Notes: a model not told the origin generated them from the letters alone. DNA of 64,000 bases from an uncultured Lachnospiraceae bacterium (GCA_947164865.1 CAMUYA010000017.1:1-64000), one strand, 5' to 3'; counted from the stretch's first letter, positions 8,501 to 18,495 are shown. Made by a program: numbers and translations.

Positions 8501-9769
8501 CTACTGCAGCTTCTCATAGATCGGGAAGCAATCAAATGTTGCGAAATAGTCCTTGGGTTCCTGTGCACGTCTTATAAGCTGCACGCTTCCGTCTTCTTTA
8601 AGGAGAAGTTCCGATGACCACAATCTTCCGTTGTAGTTATATCCCATTGCAAAACCGTGAGCCCCTGTGTCGTGGATGGCAAGATAGTCACCGATCTCAA
8701 TCCTGGGGAGCTTTCTGTCTATTGCAAACTTGTCATTGTTTTCGCAAAGGGATCCGGTGATATCATAAGTCTGATCACATGGCTCATTCTCCTTGCCAAG
8801 AACAGTAATGTGATGATAAGCACCATACATGGCAGGTCTCATAAGGTTTGCCGCACAGGCATCAACGCCGATGTACTCTTTGTGAGTATGCTTCTCATGA
8901 AGCACTTTGGTAATGAGATGTCCGTAAGGTCCCATCATGAACCTTCCAAGCTCGGTATAGATTGCCACATCACCCATTCCTGCCGGAACAAGTATCTCAT
9001 CATATACCTTGTGAACATTTTCGCCGATGAGCTTTATATCATTTGCTTCCTGATCCGGTCTGTAGGGTATTCCGATCCCGCCGGAAAGATTGATGAACTT
9101 AATATCCGCGCCGGTTTCTTTTTCAAGCTTTACGGCAAGCTCAAACAGTTGTCTTGCAAGCTGCGGATAATAATCGTTTGTGACGGTATTGCTTGCAAGA
9201 AATGCATGAATACCGAAATTCTTTGCACCTTTTGCCTTAAGGATCTTAAATCCTTCAAACAGCTGCTCAGTGGTAAATCCGTATTTTGCATCCCCGGGAT
9301 TATCCATAATGCTGTTTGCGATTTCAAAGTATCCGCCCGGATTATACCTGCAGCTTATGGTCTCGGGAATGTAACCTATGGTTTTTTCGAGAAATTCAAT
9401 ATGTGTTATATCATCAAGATTGATGATAGCACCAAGCTTTGCGGCATACTCAAATTCCTCTGCAGGTGTATCGTTTGACGAAAACATTATGTCTTCGCCT
9501 TTTAATCCGATGGCATCACTGAGCATGAGCTCGGTGTATGAAGAACAATCCGTTCCGCAGCCGTAATCACGCAGAATATTGATCAAAAAAGGATTGGGCG
9601 TAGCCTTTACAGCAAAATACTCCTTGTATCCCTTGTTCCATGAAAACGCATCTTTAAGAGCTTTGGCATTTTCACGTATGCCTTTTTCATCATAGATATG
9701 AAATGGTGTCGGATACTTTTTGACTATATCCTCTACCATCTCTTTGGTAACAAATGCCTTTTTCTCCAT
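8501..9769 (-). CDS. lysA: Diaminopimelate decarboxylase
   Basis: A 422-residue PLP enzyme of the alanine-racemase/group IV decarboxylase fold that converts meso-diaminopimelate to lysine. The PLP lysine is K55 in YFAVKATPNP; the phosphate-binding and substrate loops are in FINLSGGIGIPYRP, ELGRFMMGPYG, GSLCENNDK (the catalytic Cys from the second subunit) and DTGAHGFAMGYNYNG. The segment GIHAFLASNTVTNDYY replaces the HIGSQ motif of typical LysA, as in a clostridial branch; related carboxynorspermidine decarboxylases are the alternative, but the adjacent diaminopimelate dehydrogenase gene (48 bases upstream) makes LysA the better call. AGGAG lies about 11 bases before the start. Confidence 0.92.
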   Translation of the reverse strand: MEKKAFVTKEMVEDIVKKYPTPFHIYDEKGIRENAKALKDAFSWNKGYKEYFAVKATPNPFLINILRDYGCGTDCSSYTELMLSDAIGLKGEDIMFSSNDTPAEEFEYAAKLGAIINLDDITHIEFLEKTIGYIPETISCRYNPGGYFEIANSIMDNPGDAKYGFTTEQLFEGFKILKAKGAKNFGIHAFLASNTVTNDYYPQLARQLFELAVKLEKETGADIKFINLSGGIGIPYRPDQEANDIKLIGENVHKVYDEILVPAGMGDVAIYTELGRFMMGPYGHLITKVLHEKHTHKEYIGVDACAANLMRPAMYGAYHHITVLGKENEPCDQTYDITGSLCENNDKFAIDRKLPRIEIGDYLAIHDTGAHGFAMGYNYNGRLWSSELLLKEDGSVQLIRRAQEPKDYFATFDCFPIYEKLQ

Positions 9770-9817
9770 TTTTTCATAATCTCCTGTTTGGAACTCTGTT
9801 TAATTCTGTGATCTCCC

Positions 9818-10798
9818 TTAAAGCAGGTGAGCGCGAAGCTCTTCTGCACTGAGAGGGCTTAAATATGCGGGCGGAACGTCGAATACAGTCTTGCATCCGC
9901 TCATTCCCTCCTTTTTCATACGGACTATCGCTCTTGCGTAAGCGACAAGAACACTCGCGGTAAACTCGGGATTTGAGTCAAGCTTGAGGCTGTATTCAAT
10001 CACATGCTTATGCTCTTTGTTCTCTCCGGTCACACCCGTTCTGAACACAAATCCGCCGTGAGGAATTCCGCTGTGATCTCTCTTTAACTCTTCCTCTGAA
10101 ATGAAATGTACGGTAGTATCATAGTCAGCGAAATAGTTGGGCATTGTCTTTATCTCGTTCTCGATACGAGCCTTGTCCGCACCTTCCTCTGCCACAACAA
10201 AGCATTCTCTCAAGTGCTTCTGTCTGGTGGTAAGCTCAGGATTCTCACCATTTCTCACTGCCTCAAGAGCAGCCTCGATAGGAATCGTATACTGCTTTCC
10301 GTCCTTAACTCCGTCGATACGTCTTATTGCATCGGAATGACCCTGGCTAACACCTTTCCCCCAGAAAGTATAATCATTGCCCTCGGGGAGAACACAGTTT
10401 GCATAGAGTCTGTTTAAGCTGAACATTCCGGGATCCCAGCCGCAGCTGATAAGCGCCACGTGTCCGCTCTCTTTTGCTGCCTTATCCACGTTATCAAAAT
10501 GCTCGGGAATCCTTGCATGTGTATCGAAGCTGTCGATAACATTGAAATACCTGGCATATTCCGGAGTCTGCTTGGGAAGATCCGTTGCACTTCCGCCACA
10601 GATAAAAAGGATATCGAATTCATCCTTGTGTGAAGGGATATCATCCACGCTGTAAACCGGAACGCCTTCCGTATTCGTCTTAAGAGATGCAGGATCTCTT
10701 CTGGTGAAGAATGCACAAAGCTCAACATCGGGGTTCTGTCTGATCGCAAGCTCGATGCCTTTTCCTAAATTACCGTAACCTAAAATTGCTGCCTTCAT
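9818..10798 (-). CDS. ddh: meso-Diaminopimelate D-dehydrogenase
   Basis: A 326-residue NADPH-dependent enzyme that forms meso-diaminopimelate from tetrahydrodipicolinate and ammonia in one step, bypassing the acylated routes of lysine synthesis. The N-terminal Rossmann segment AAILGYGNLGKGIELAI (residues 3-19) is followed by FFTRRDP, which fits NADPH selectivity, and the substrate region contains SCGWDPGMFSLNR and GVSQGHSDAIRRIDGV, both hallmarks of Ddh. AAGG lies 7 bases before the start. The gene sits between ung (21 bases) and lysA (48 bases), so DAP for wall and lysine are made from one transcript. Confidence 0.95.
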   Translation of the reverse strand: MKAAILGYGNLGKGIELAIRQNPDVELCAFFTRRDPASLKTNTEGVPVYSVDDIPSHKDEFDILFICGGSATDLPKQTPEYARYFNVIDSFDTHARIPEHFDNVDKAAKESGHVALISCGWDPGMFSLNRLYANCVLPEGNDYTFWGKGVSQGHSDAIRRIDGVKDGKQYTIPIEAALEAVRNGENPELTTRQKHLRECFVVAEEGADKARIENEIKTMPNYFADYDTTVHFISEEELKRDHSGIPHGGFVFRTGVTGENKEHKHVIEYSLKLDSNPEFTASVLVAYARAIVRMKKEGMSGCKTVFDVPPAYLSPLSAEELRAHLL

Positions 10799-10819
10799 TT
10801 TTTCGCCTTTCCTTTGTTG

Positions 10820-11494
10820 CTATATATCTTCAATCTGCCAATCGATAGGTTCTTCGCCCTTGGCGATCAAAAACTCATTTGTTTTACTGAATGGTCTGCT
10901 TCCGAAAAATCCTCTGTGTGCCGATAACGGACTCGGGTGCGGTGCTTCGAGGATAAGATGCTTTGGATTATCCAGCATCTTCTTTTTATTCTGAGCCGGT
11001 CTTCCCCACAGGATAAACACTATGGGCCGGTCCTGCCTGTTAAGTCCTTTTATTGCCGCATCGGTGAATTCCTCCCATCCATGTCCTTGATGGGAAAAAG
11101 CCTGATGAGCTCTTACAGTCAGAACGGAGTTGAGCATAAGCACGCCCTGCTTTGCCCATTTCACAAGATATCCGTTATTAGGTATCCTGCATCCGAGATC
11201 ATCATGCAGTTCCTTGTAAATGTTTACAAGTGAAGGCGGAATTTCAATCCCCGGCTTTACCGAAAATGAAAGTCCGTGAGCCTGTCCATCGTTATGGTAT
11301 GGATCCTGACCGATTATCACCACCTTGACTTTGCTGAGAGGAGTCAGGTTAAACGCACTGAAGATCTCATCAGAAGGCGGAAAGACCTTTCCTTTGGAAT
11401 ACTCATCCCCAACGAATCTGAACAGTTCCTTATAATAAGGTTTTTTAAATTCGTCATTATATATTTCAAGCCAGTCGTTTTCTATACCGGGCAT
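10820..11494 (-). CDS. ung: Uracil-DNA glycosylase (family 1)
   Basis: A 224-residue base-excision-repair enzyme that removes uracil from DNA. GQDPYHNDGQAHGLSFSV carries the water-activating Asp (D64) and uracil-binding residues; LLNSVLTVRAHQAFSHQGHGWEEFT is the central motif; HPSPLSAHRGFFGSRPFSKTN holds the catalytic His and the DNA-intercalation loop (around 188-200). Length is typical. It lies between hisF (30 bases) and ddh (21 bases) in a co-directional run with no functional link apparent. A short AGAGA ribosome site precedes the start. Confidence 0.97.
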   Translation of the reverse strand: MPGIENDWLEIYNDEFKKPYYKELFRFVGDEYSKGKVFPPSDEIFSAFNLTPLSKVKVVIIGQDPYHNDGQAHGLSFSVKPGIEIPPSLVNIYKELHDDLGCRIPNNGYLVKWAKQGVLMLNSVLTVRAHQAFSHQGHGWEEFTDAAIKGLNRQDRPIVFILWGRPAQNKKKMLDNPKHLILEAPHPSPLSAHRGFFGSRPFSKTNEFLIAKGEEPIDWQIEDI

Positions 11495-11524
11495 TTTATT
11501 ATCTCTTTTCGATTGATATTATGA

Positions 11525-12283
11525 TCAGAGCCTTACGCTCACACCTCTGCCACGCAGATACTCCTTAACCTGTCTGATCTCAAGCTCCTTGTAGTGGAAA
11601 AGGGATGCGGCAAGCACAGCCTCTGCGCCGGCTTCGATCGCATCATAAAAATGTTCGCATTTTCCGGCTCCGCCGGATGCTATGACGGGAATCTTGACTG
11701 CATCAGCTACAGCCCTTGTGAGTTCAATATCATATCCGTTTTTTGTTCCGTCCGTATCCATACTGGTAAGCAATATCTCACCTGCACCAAGCTTTTCGGC
11801 TTTGGCGGCCCACTCAACGGCATCAATTTCCATATCCACTCTTCCGCCGTTTTTGTATATTGTCCATCCGCTGCCGTCGGCACGCTTTTTTGCATCAATT
11901 GCCACGACAACACACTGAGAACCGAATTTATCGGCCGCTTCCGAAATAAGCGGAGGGTTTAATATCGCGGCTGAGTTAACAGCTATCTTGTCCGCTCCTT
12001 CACGTAAAATAGCTTTAAAGTCATCAACGGTCCTGATACCGCCGCCCACGGTAAAGGGTATGAACACTCTGGACGCAACTTCTCTTACCCAGTCTATACG
12101 AGTGTCTCTGGCATCACTCGAGGCGGTAATGTCGAGAAACACAAGCTCATCCGCACCTGCTTTATCATAGGCGGATGATACTTCCGTAATATCTCCGGCA
12201 TCTCTTAAATTTACGAAATTTATTCCCTTTACAACCCTTCCGTCTTTGACATCAAGGCAGGGGATCACTCTTTTTGTATGCAT
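11525..12283 (-). CDS. hisF: Imidazole glycerol phosphate synthase, cyclase subunit
   Basis: A 252-residue (beta/alpha)8-barrel that takes ammonia from HisH and PRFAR to give imidazole glycerol phosphate and AICAR in histidine synthesis. Catalytic Asp residues are D11 ([16 protein letters not shown]) and the Asp in [13 protein letters not shown] (about 130); phosphate-binding loops are VGGGIRT and [12 protein letters not shown]. Start at 12283 is chosen because AGGA lies 9 bases upstream; an ATG at 12301 that overlaps the hisH stop by four bases is in frame but lacks a site of its own. It directly follows hisH. The other his genes are not in this window. Confidence 0.96.
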   Translation of the reverse strand: MHTKRVIPCLDVKDGRVVKGINFVNLRDAGDITEVSSAYDKAGADELVFLDITASSDARDTRIDWVREVASRVFIPFTVGGGIRTVDDFKAILREGADKIAVNSAAILNPPLISEAADKFGSQCVVVAIDAKKRADGSGWTIYKNGGRVDMEIDAVEWAAKAEKLGAGEILLTSMDTDGTKNGYDIELTRAVADAVKIPVIASGGAGKCEHFYDAIEAGAEAVLAASLFHYKELEIRQVKEYLRGRGVSVRL

Positions 12284-12297
12284 CGATGGGTTTCCTA

Positions 12298-12912
12298 TCA
12301 TTTACTCTTGACTATTCCAATAAAGTTTTCAAGCATCTTAAGCCCTGCATCAGAGCTTTTCTCGGGATGGAACTGTGTGGCAAAAATGTTTCCGCATTCC
12401 ACCGACGCCTGAATAGTGGTTCCGTACTCGGTGGTCGCAGTAACGATTCCGGGATCATCAGCCTCCAGATAATAGGAATGTACAAAATATACATAAGTTC
12501 CTTCGGGAATACCGCTGAAAAGCCTTCCGGGGTTTGGGTATGTCAGATCATTCCACCCGATATGCGGAATCTTTAACCCGACATCGGGGATTCTCTTAAT
12601 ATGTCCTTTCAAGACGCCTATTCCTTTTACTTCGGGGCTTTCCTCACTGTGTTCAAAAAGCAGCTGCAGACCAAGACATATTCCGAGAAGGGGTATCTTC
12701 TTATCGGCAACCTTCCTTATCACATCGGTTAATCCGTAGTCATCCAGCTTTCGCATCGCCTCACCAAAAGAACCGACTCCGGGGAGAATGACGCCATCAG
12801 CAGACAGAATAGTTTCTCTGTCTCTTGTAAGAATAACTTCTTCGCCAAATGTGAGTATTGCTTTTTCTACGCTTTTGATGTTTCCGGCATCATAATCAAT
12901 AATTGCGATCAT
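12298..12912 (-). CDS. hisH: Imidazole glycerol phosphate synthase, glutaminase subunit
   Basis: A 204-residue class I glutamine amidotransferase that supplies ammonia to HisF. The triad is C79 in [14 protein letters not shown]182 and E184 in ATQFHPEKS; the oxyanion region is in [13 protein letters not shown]. Starts at [11 protein letters not shown] (12912) with AAGGA 9 bases upstream; an in-frame ATG at 12933 overlaps the stop of the preceding acidic membrane protein gene and is less likely. Genes hisH and hisF lie 14 bases apart, as expected for subunits of one complex. Confidence 0.96.
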   Translation of the reverse strand: MIAIIDYDAGNIKSVEKAILTFGEEVILTRDRETILSADGVILPGVGSFGEAMRKLDDYGLTDVIRKVADKKIPLLGICLGLQLLFEHSEESPEVKGIGVLKGHIKRIPDVGLKIPHIGWNDLTYPNPGRLFSGIPEGTYVYFVHSYYLEADDPGIVTATTEYGTTIQASVECGNIFATQFHPEKSSDAGLKMLENFIGIVKSK

Positions 12913-12929
12913 CTGGAAAGTTCCTTTTA

Positions 12930-15900
12930 TCAATCATTATTCTCAACAAATCCTTCACCTGTCACACCATCCTCTTCCGGAAGAAGATCATATAAAGGTT
13001 CAGGCTCCGGTTCGGGAAGCGGAGCATCCTCATTTCCCGAAGAAATACCGTTTATCTCATTCATCGCATCAGTATAGGAACTTCCGCCCGCTATAGCATT
13101 TACCACTCTGGTATATATGATATCATCCGGTTCGGAAGCAATAAGTACTGCCTCTTCAGCGCTTAGTCCATACTTCTGACTGAGTATAGAAAGCATTTCC
13201 GAATATGTAGGCTCAACCTTATCAAGACATCCCCATTCTACCGATGAAGCATAGAGTCCCGGATAGGCGTTCACTGACTGTATCAGACTGTCAAGCGCTC
13301 TTATCTCCGAGCCTTCATCCGCCAGGATTTCATACTCTCTGAGCCACAATCTGATGCGAAGTATGCACTCGGATCGATTAAACATTATCGTCTCGGTTTT
13401 ATTCAGATCTTTTCCGAAAAGATCCTGATAACAGGTCTGATAATCTTCGTTCTTAAATGCTGTTCTTCCTGCCTTTTTAATAGAGAAATCACCGGCAAAT
13501 CTGACAATGATAAAGATCACTGCGGCAAACATTCCGCAAACGATAACAACCATTGCGATCTTCTTGGTGGAGATGGTTTTTGCCGGCTTTCCGTCATCGG
13601 GAGCAGGTGTTTTTTCCTTTTTAGGCTTTTTCTCCTTTTTGGGCTTCTTTTCTTTTTTAGCCCCTTCTTCTCCGCCTTCTTCTCCGCCTTCAGCGCCGGA
13701 TGAGTCGCCCTTCCCCTTCTTGGCCTTCTTATCTTTTTTCTTCTTCTTTCCTCCGTCGCCCTCCTGCTCAAGCTCTTCGAGCACTTGTGCATTCTCGTCG
13801 GAAAGCTTTAATTCACCGCTTTCATCTTCTTCGTCATCGGATTCGGTAAGAGCACCCCCGATCTTAGAGAAGATTCCTTTAATCTTGTCAAGCAGGGAGG
13901 GTTTCTTTCCCTCTGCTTCGCTATCGTTACCTTCGGGTGAAAGCCCATCAACCGAAATACTTTCGTCTGAAGGTAATGCGATATCCTGCGGGCTTTCCGT
14001 GGTATCTGCCCCCATAAGATCAGCGGCTGATCCCTCATTTGCCGAAGAAAGCTCACCTGTATCAAGTCCAAAATTGGAAAAAACATCTTCCATGGGTTCG
14101 GAATAGCCCACACTGTCTTCTGACAACGGAACTCTTCCATTATCGCCGCCTGTTGAAGCATCCGAAGCGGGAGCATCAGTCATGCTTCCTGCCATCTCAG
14201 CGCCGGCCAAAAGGGCTTCTACATCACTGAGATCCGTATCATGAAGATCTGCTTTGATGTTGTCCGCTCCCGGAGTTGCCGGAGCATTTGCACCGGATTT
14301 TCCGGCTGCCTTTTTAGCCGCTTTGGCTGCAGCCTTTTCCTCTTTAGCCTTCTTTCTGGCAGCGGCTTTTTCTTCCTTCTGCCTCTTTTTCTCAGCTTTT
14401 TTGGCTTCCTTGGAATCAGCGGCTGCTTCTCTAATGGCTGCACTTTCATCAAACGGGTCGGGCATAGCCGGTCCGTTCTTGATGCTGTCTATAGCTCCGG
14501 TATCAATAGCTTCGTTTCTGTCAGCTTTATCAAGCAGGTCACCGATCGCGTCCACTTCACCGTCATTTGAAGTATCGATCAGATCTCTCAGCTGCATTTC
14601 TTCGTTGATCTGCTCCGACTCTCCTTCTTCACGTGCTTTTGCAAGCATAGCTTCAATGTCTTCTTCGCCCAAACCGTCATCGGCTTCAAGCTCGGCATTC
14701 AGCGCAGCAAGCTCGGCATTGAAATCTATATCGGGAGCAGATTCCTCTGACGCAGGTTCTTCTGACGGAGTATCCTCCGCTACGGACTCTTCTTCAGCAG
14801 ATCCCTCCGTTGAAGGCTCGTCTCCGAAAAAGATAGTATTCTCGTTTGCAAGAAGCGTTGCAATATCATCCGAACTTACTTCATCGGGCGACACAGTGGT
14901 GCTTTTTGAAGACTCGTCAGCGGGTACTTCTGCAGTCTCCTGCTCCAGCATCGCCGCAATATCCTCGGGATTGAGGATATCGTCAGACGGAGCTTCTTCC
15001 GCAGGAATTCCCTTTATGGGTACATCGTCTACGGGCATTTCTTCTACGGGAGTGCTCTCTTCCGCAGGAGCTTCTTCTATAAGGACATCTTCCGCAGGCA
15101 GCTCATCCGGAATATCTAAAGACGGTATATCTATTGCCGGTTCCTCGACAGGGACATCATTCGATATTGATTCCTCAGTGGGAATATCTATGGAGGGGAT
15201 ATCAATTACAGATTCTTCGGCGGGTACTTCTGCAGTCTCCTGCTCCAGCATCGCCGCAATATCCTCGGGATTGAGGATATCGTCGGCCGGAGTCTCCTCT
15301 GAAGGAGCGCTCACTTCGGCTGTCGCTTCCAGAGGGATGTCAAGCGACGAAATATCTAAACCCGGTTCTTCAGACGAAACCTCAATTACTGGCTCTTCTG
15401 CTGGAATTTCAATTTCAGGAATTTCAATTGAGGGCTCCTCTGCAGTAGCCTCGATATTTTCCTGCTCGATCATCGCAGCGATATCGTCGGGATTGAGGAT
15501 ATCGTCGGCCGGAGTTTCCTCTGAAGGAGCGCTCACTTCGGCGGTCTCTTCCAGAGGGATGTCAAGCGACGAAATATCTAAACCCGGTTCTTCAGACGAA
15601 GCCTCAATTACAGGCTCTTCTGCAGGAATTTCCTCTATGGGTACTTCATCTACGGGTAATTCATCTATGGGCATTTCTTCTGCGGGAGCTTCTTCTATAA
15701 GGGCATCTTCCGCAGGCATCTCAACCGGAATATCTAAAGACGAGATATCTATCGCCAGTTCCTCAGAGGGATTATCAAAAGACGGTATATCTATGGCCGG
15801 TTCTTCAGAGGGATTATCAAAAGACGGTATATCTATGGCCGGTTCCTCAGCATTTTCTTGCTCTCTGTGGGCTTCGGCGGTCAATTCATCTGAAACGGAA

Positions 15901-16520
15901 GAAAGACCGGCATCAAACGATGGCATGATGTCAGCCATAAGATCGGCGATTTCAGAGTCAAGCGGAGCTTCCTCAGCAGGTTCAAGCGAAGGAGCGCTGT
16001 CTATCACAACCCCCATAGTATCAACATCCATGGGGATTTCCATATCATGTGAGACGGATTCAGGGATCCCGGGTTCTGCAACCAACTCAGCTTCCGGGTC
16101 AATCTCAGTCGCTTCGACCTGCACGGAATTCTCAGCCGGCTCAGGGATTTCAATCTGTTCCGGTTCTTCGACCTGCTCGGCTATTATGATTTTCTCATCC
16201 GAATCAGGGATTAAATCAGGCTCATCAATCGAAGGAATTTCCGTATCAACGGAGGGAACTTCCCCTTCGATCGAAGGGATTTCTGTATCTATTGAGGGAA
16301 TGTCCGTATCGATAGATGTGATTTCTTCATCAATAGAAGGAATATCCCCTTCGACTGAAGGGATTTCCGCATCCGATGCGGTGATTTCCTCTGTATTATT
16401 TTCAGGAGCGGCCTCGGAAGCAGGCTCGGGCTCTGCCGGTTTTTCGGCAAATTCCTGTGCCGGATCAATGTCGCCCATCATTTGTTTAAGGAGCTTGTCA
16501 AGATAATCTTCTGATGACAT
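12930..16520 (-). CDS. Large acidic repeat protein with one C-terminal membrane span, unknown function
   Basis: A 1196-residue protein that I do not recognise. Residues 1-20 look amphipathic. From about 45 to 600 it consists of imperfect repeats rich in Glu, Pro, Ser and Ile such as EEPAIDIPSFDNPS, EEPGLDISSLDIPLE and ADDILNPDDIAAMIEQE. Near 690-735 lies an Ala/Lys/Glu block, then further acidic sequence, then a Lys-rich stretch ending KTISTKK before one membrane helix at 988-1010. The last 186 residues, predicted outside, contain two or three helices, four Cys and a Pro-Glu tail. Topology inferred as long cytoplasmic N part, small outer domain. It leads the hisH-hisF-ung-ddh-lysA run with a clear promoter. 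A Ser-rich antisense frame of about 750 codons is a shadow of the Glu codons. Confidence 0.75.
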   Translation of the reverse strand: MSSEDYLDKLLKQMMGDIDPAQEFAEKPAEPEPASEAAPENNTEEITASDAEIPSVEGDIPSIDEEITSIDTDIPSIDTEIPSIEGEVPSVDTEIPSIDEPDLIPDSDEKIIIAEQVEEPEQIEIPEPAENSVQVEATEIDPEAELVAEPGIPESVSHDMEIPMDVDTMGVVIDSAPSLEPAEEAPLDSEIADLMADIMPSFDAGLSSVSDELTAEAHREQENAEEPAIDIPSFDNPSEEPAIDIPSFDNPSEELAIDISSLDIPVEMPAEDALIEEAPAEEMPIDELPVDEVPIEEIPAEEPVIEASSEEPGLDISSLDIPLEETAEVSAPSEETPADDILNPDDIAAMIEQENIEATAEEPSIEIPEIEIPAEEPVIEVSSEEPGLDISSLDIPLEATAEVSAPSEETPADDILNPEDIAAMLEQETAEVPAEESVIDIPSIDIPTEESISNDVPVEEPAIDIPSLDIPDELPAEDVLIEEAPAEESTPVEEMPVDDVPIKGIPAEEAPSDDILNPEDIAAMLEQETAEVPADESSKSTTVSPDEVSSDDIATLLANENTIFFGDEPSTEGSAEEESVAEDTPSEEPASEESAPDIDFNAELAALNAELEADDGLGEEDIEAMLAKAREEGESEQINEEMQLRDLIDTSNDGEVDAIGDLLDKADRNEAIDTGAIDSIKNGPAMPDPFDESAAIREAAADSKEAKKAEKKRQKEEKAAARKKAKEEKAAAKAAKKAAGKSGANAPATPGADNIKADLHDTDLSDVEALLAGAEMAGSMTDAPASDASTGGDNGRVPLSEDSVGYSEPMEDVFSNFGLDTGELSSANEGSAADLMGADTTESPQDIALPSDESISVDGLSPEGNDSEAEGKKPSLLDKIKGIFSKIGGALTESDDEEDESGELKLSDENAQVLEELEQEGDGGKKKKKDKKAKKGKGDSSGAEGGEEGGEEGAKKEKKPKKEKKPKKEKTPAPDDGKPAKTISTKKIAMVVIVCGMFAAVIFIIVRFAGDFSIKKAGRTAFKNEDYQTCYQDLFGKDLNKTETIMFNRSECILRIRLWLREYEILADEGSEIRALDSLIQSVNAYPGLYASSVEWGCLDKVEPTYSEMLSILSQKYGLSAEEAVLIASEPDDIIYTRVVNAIAGGSSYTDAMNEINGISSGNEDAPLPEPEPEPLYDLLPEEDGVTGEGFVENND
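14919..15610 (-). repeat. Long near-identical direct repeats inside the acidic protein gene
   Basis: A segment of about 65 bases is identical at 14919-14984 and 15219-15284, exactly 300 bases (100 codons) apart. A second segment of about 95 bases at 15285-15380 recurs with few changes at 15508-15605. A 42-base unit is repeated in tandem near 15765-15847. These can recombine and change the number of protein repeats between strains. Confidence 0.8.
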
Positions 16521-16589
16521 TTTTCTTCGTATCCAATCTTTGTAATAAGAAGCCTTTTGATCTGTATTTACGCATAAAAATACTCATTT

Positions 16590-16618
16590 ATTCTATCACA
16601 AAAACGCCTGCGGTACAA
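16590..16618 (-). promoter_or_regulatory. Promoter of the acidic protein-hisHF-ung-ddh-lysA run
   Basis: On the minus strand: -35 TTGTAC (16618-16613), a 17-base spacer and -10 TAGAAT (16595-16590) preceded by TGA as extended -10. Transcription would start near 16583, leaving a leader of about 62 bases. No riboswitch-like structure was recognised in the leader. Confidence 0.7.
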
Positions 16619-16683
16619 CAGAAGAAAAATCAGAAAAATCGCACATTTTTTACCGATTTGCATATACAAAGGCATGCCTGTTG

Positions 16684-16692
16684 TGGTAAAAT
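16684..16692 (+). promoter_or_regulatory. Possible extended -10 promoter of the chemoreceptor gene
   Basis: TGGTAAAAT forms an extended -10 element about 45 bases before the gene start. No -35 at the proper distance is visible (TTGCAT at 16658 is 23 bases away), and no sigma-28 (SigD) motif of the kind expected for motility genes was found. Confidence 0.35.
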
Positions 16693-16737
16693 CCTTAAAA
16701 GGCTTCGCAAGACTTTATTACAGAAAGGAAAAATGCC

Positions 16738-18495
16738 ATGAACACACAAAAGAAAGCTCTAACCATTACCGCGTCATTACTCGTAGCCGGCGGCCTGCTT
16801 ATAGTTATGCTGATATCCAGCATTGGTTATTTTACCGGCCAGATAATGTCCACATCCAGAGAGGATGAAGAACTGTACTATGAGCACCTGTATGACATAA
16901 GCCAGAATCTGATCAATGCAGACAGAGACTTCTACCAGTCAATGATCGGCGCCATCCAGTATCATGATCTTACAGCTGCGCCCTCCGATGTTCCCCCTGA
17001 AATGCTCAAAGAGCTTACCGATGGATATCTTGCTGACTATAACGACAATAAACAGCAGGTTTTGGACAGAGTGGAAGCTGCTTACACCGTAGCGAAGGGA
17101 GAATCAAGTCTCCTTACCGGTACACTTGTCGAGGACAAAACTTTTGAGCAGCATTATAAGGATAGTATCGAGAACTTTAAGGCATGGGAAGATGTATACG
17201 ATGTGGAAACAGGTTCAGGTGATTACACTCTCTTTATACAGAATTTTGAGACAGCCCGTACCTCTCTTTCCGACATGACAGATATTACCGAAACATGGGC
17301 AGTTGCCCAGAAGGAAGCTCGTGAAGCTGCAATTCTCAGAAGTATTATCGTAAGCGTTGTTATCTTCCTTCTTCTTTCTATCGCAGTACTTGTAGTTGCT
17401 ATAGTCATAATCGTAATAATGCGAAAGAGTCTTAAATACATTGTATCTGCTGTCGGTAACATGGCAGGCGGTGACTTTGCAAACACAGTAAAGACCGAAA
17501 GTATGTTCAACGAGTTCTTCCAGGTTGAGTTATCAATGGAAGATATGCGAGCAAGGCTCAGAGATTCACTTATAAATGTTGTAAACTGTGCGGACAGTGT
17601 TAATGACAAGGCTAACAGCGCTAAGGACAGCATATCAGCTTCCGAAGAGAATACAAGCAACATTTCCGTAGCTGTAGGTGAGCTCGCTCAGGGCGCTATG
17701 AGCATGGCTGAGGATGTGCAGAACACCGCAGAGATCACTGTTGAGATCGGTGACAGCATCGACAGGGTACAGAATGCAGCAAACAACAATCTTGAAAAAG
17801 TAAAAGCCCTCTACGATGAATCCATATCACTTCAGAAGCAGCTCGGTGAGATCAAGAAGGCTGATGAACAGACAGACGAGAAAGCCGGACATGTTGCGGA
17901 TTCCGTTGGAAAAACTGCAGAGGTTGTTGAAGAGATATCGAAGGCTGCAGAAGGAATTATCTCAATCGCAAGTCAGACCAATCTTCTCGCTCTAAACGCA
18001 TCAATCGAGGCAGCGAGAGCAGGCGAAGCAGGCAAAGGATTTGCAGTTGTTGCAGATAACATCAAGAGCCTTGCCGAGGAATCCAATCAGATGGCAGGTG
18101 AAATCACCAACATGCTCAGCACCATCACCCAGTACTCCAATGAGAACAAGAATCTTACCGCAAGCATCAAGGAAGCTACCACCAACGAAGCTGAAGCCCT
18201 TGAAAAAATGGCAAGAGCCTTTGATGAGATGCTTGTGCTTCTTAGCGAAACAGAAGAAGGCAATAAAGAGATCTCCTCGCTTGTTGACAATATGACTGCC
18301 GGTAAGGATAAGATCATGGGAGCAGTCGATTCACTCTCCAGCCTTTCGGAGGAATACGCTGCTTCAACTCAGGAAACAAGTGCTTCCATCACTCAGCTGA
18401 CATCCAATATGTCCTCTGTAGTTGACGAGGCTAACGAGCTCGGAAGCATCTCCGACCAGCTCAAGGATAACGTAGCATTCTTCAAGGTTAACTGA
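16738..18495 (+). CDS. Methyl-accepting chemotaxis protein
   Basis: A 585-residue transmembrane chemoreceptor. TM1 spans about 10-32, a four-helix-bundle-like extracellular sensor about 35-200, TM2 about 203-228 ([20 protein letters not shown]), then a HAMP domain and a long cytoplasmic signalling coiled coil. The hairpin tip that binds CheA/CheW is [42 protein letters not shown] (about 405-445, cited here in pieces: [20 protein letters not shown] and GKGFAVVAD). It lacks the C-terminal pentapeptide tether. AGAAAGGA precedes the start. Its neighbour on the other strand is CheV, so both may serve the same array; ligand unknown. Confidence 0.95.
   Translation: MNTQKKALTITASLLVAGGLLIVMLISSIGYFTGQIMSTSREDEELYYEHLYDISQNLINADRDFYQSMIGAIQYHDLTAAPSDVPPEMLKELTDGYLADYNDNKQQVLDRVEAAYTVAKGESSLLTGTLVEDKTFEQHYKDSIENFKAWEDVYDVETGSGDYTLFIQNFETARTSLSDMTDITETWAVAQKEAREAAILRSIIVSVVIFLLLSIAVLVVAIVIIVIMRKSLKYIVSAVGNMAGGDFANTVKTESMFNEFFQVELSMEDMRARLRDSLINVVNCADSVNDKANSAKDSISASEENTSNISVAVGELAQGAMSMAEDVQNTAEITVEIGDSIDRVQNAANNNLEKVKALYDESISLQKQLGEIKKADEQTDEKAGHVADSVGKTAEVVEEISKAAEGIISIASQTNLLALNASIEAARAGEAGKGFAVVADNIKSLAEESNQMAGEITNMLSTITQYSNENKNLTASIKEATTNEAEALEKMARAFDEMLVLLSETEEGNKEISSLVDNMTAGKDKIMGAVDSLSSLSEEYAASTQETSASITQLTSNMSSVVDEANELGSISDQLKDNVAFFKVN

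Noticed and set aside
15285..15605. CRISPR-like repeats
   Set aside because: The repeats are in frame inside a gene, of uneven length and without unique spacers.
14254..16506. Plus-strand open frame of about 750 codons, very rich in Ser and Ile
   Set aside because: It is antisense to the acidic repeat protein; its composition is what Glu/Asp codons give when read backwards, and the minus frame has promoter, ribosome context and a membrane domain.
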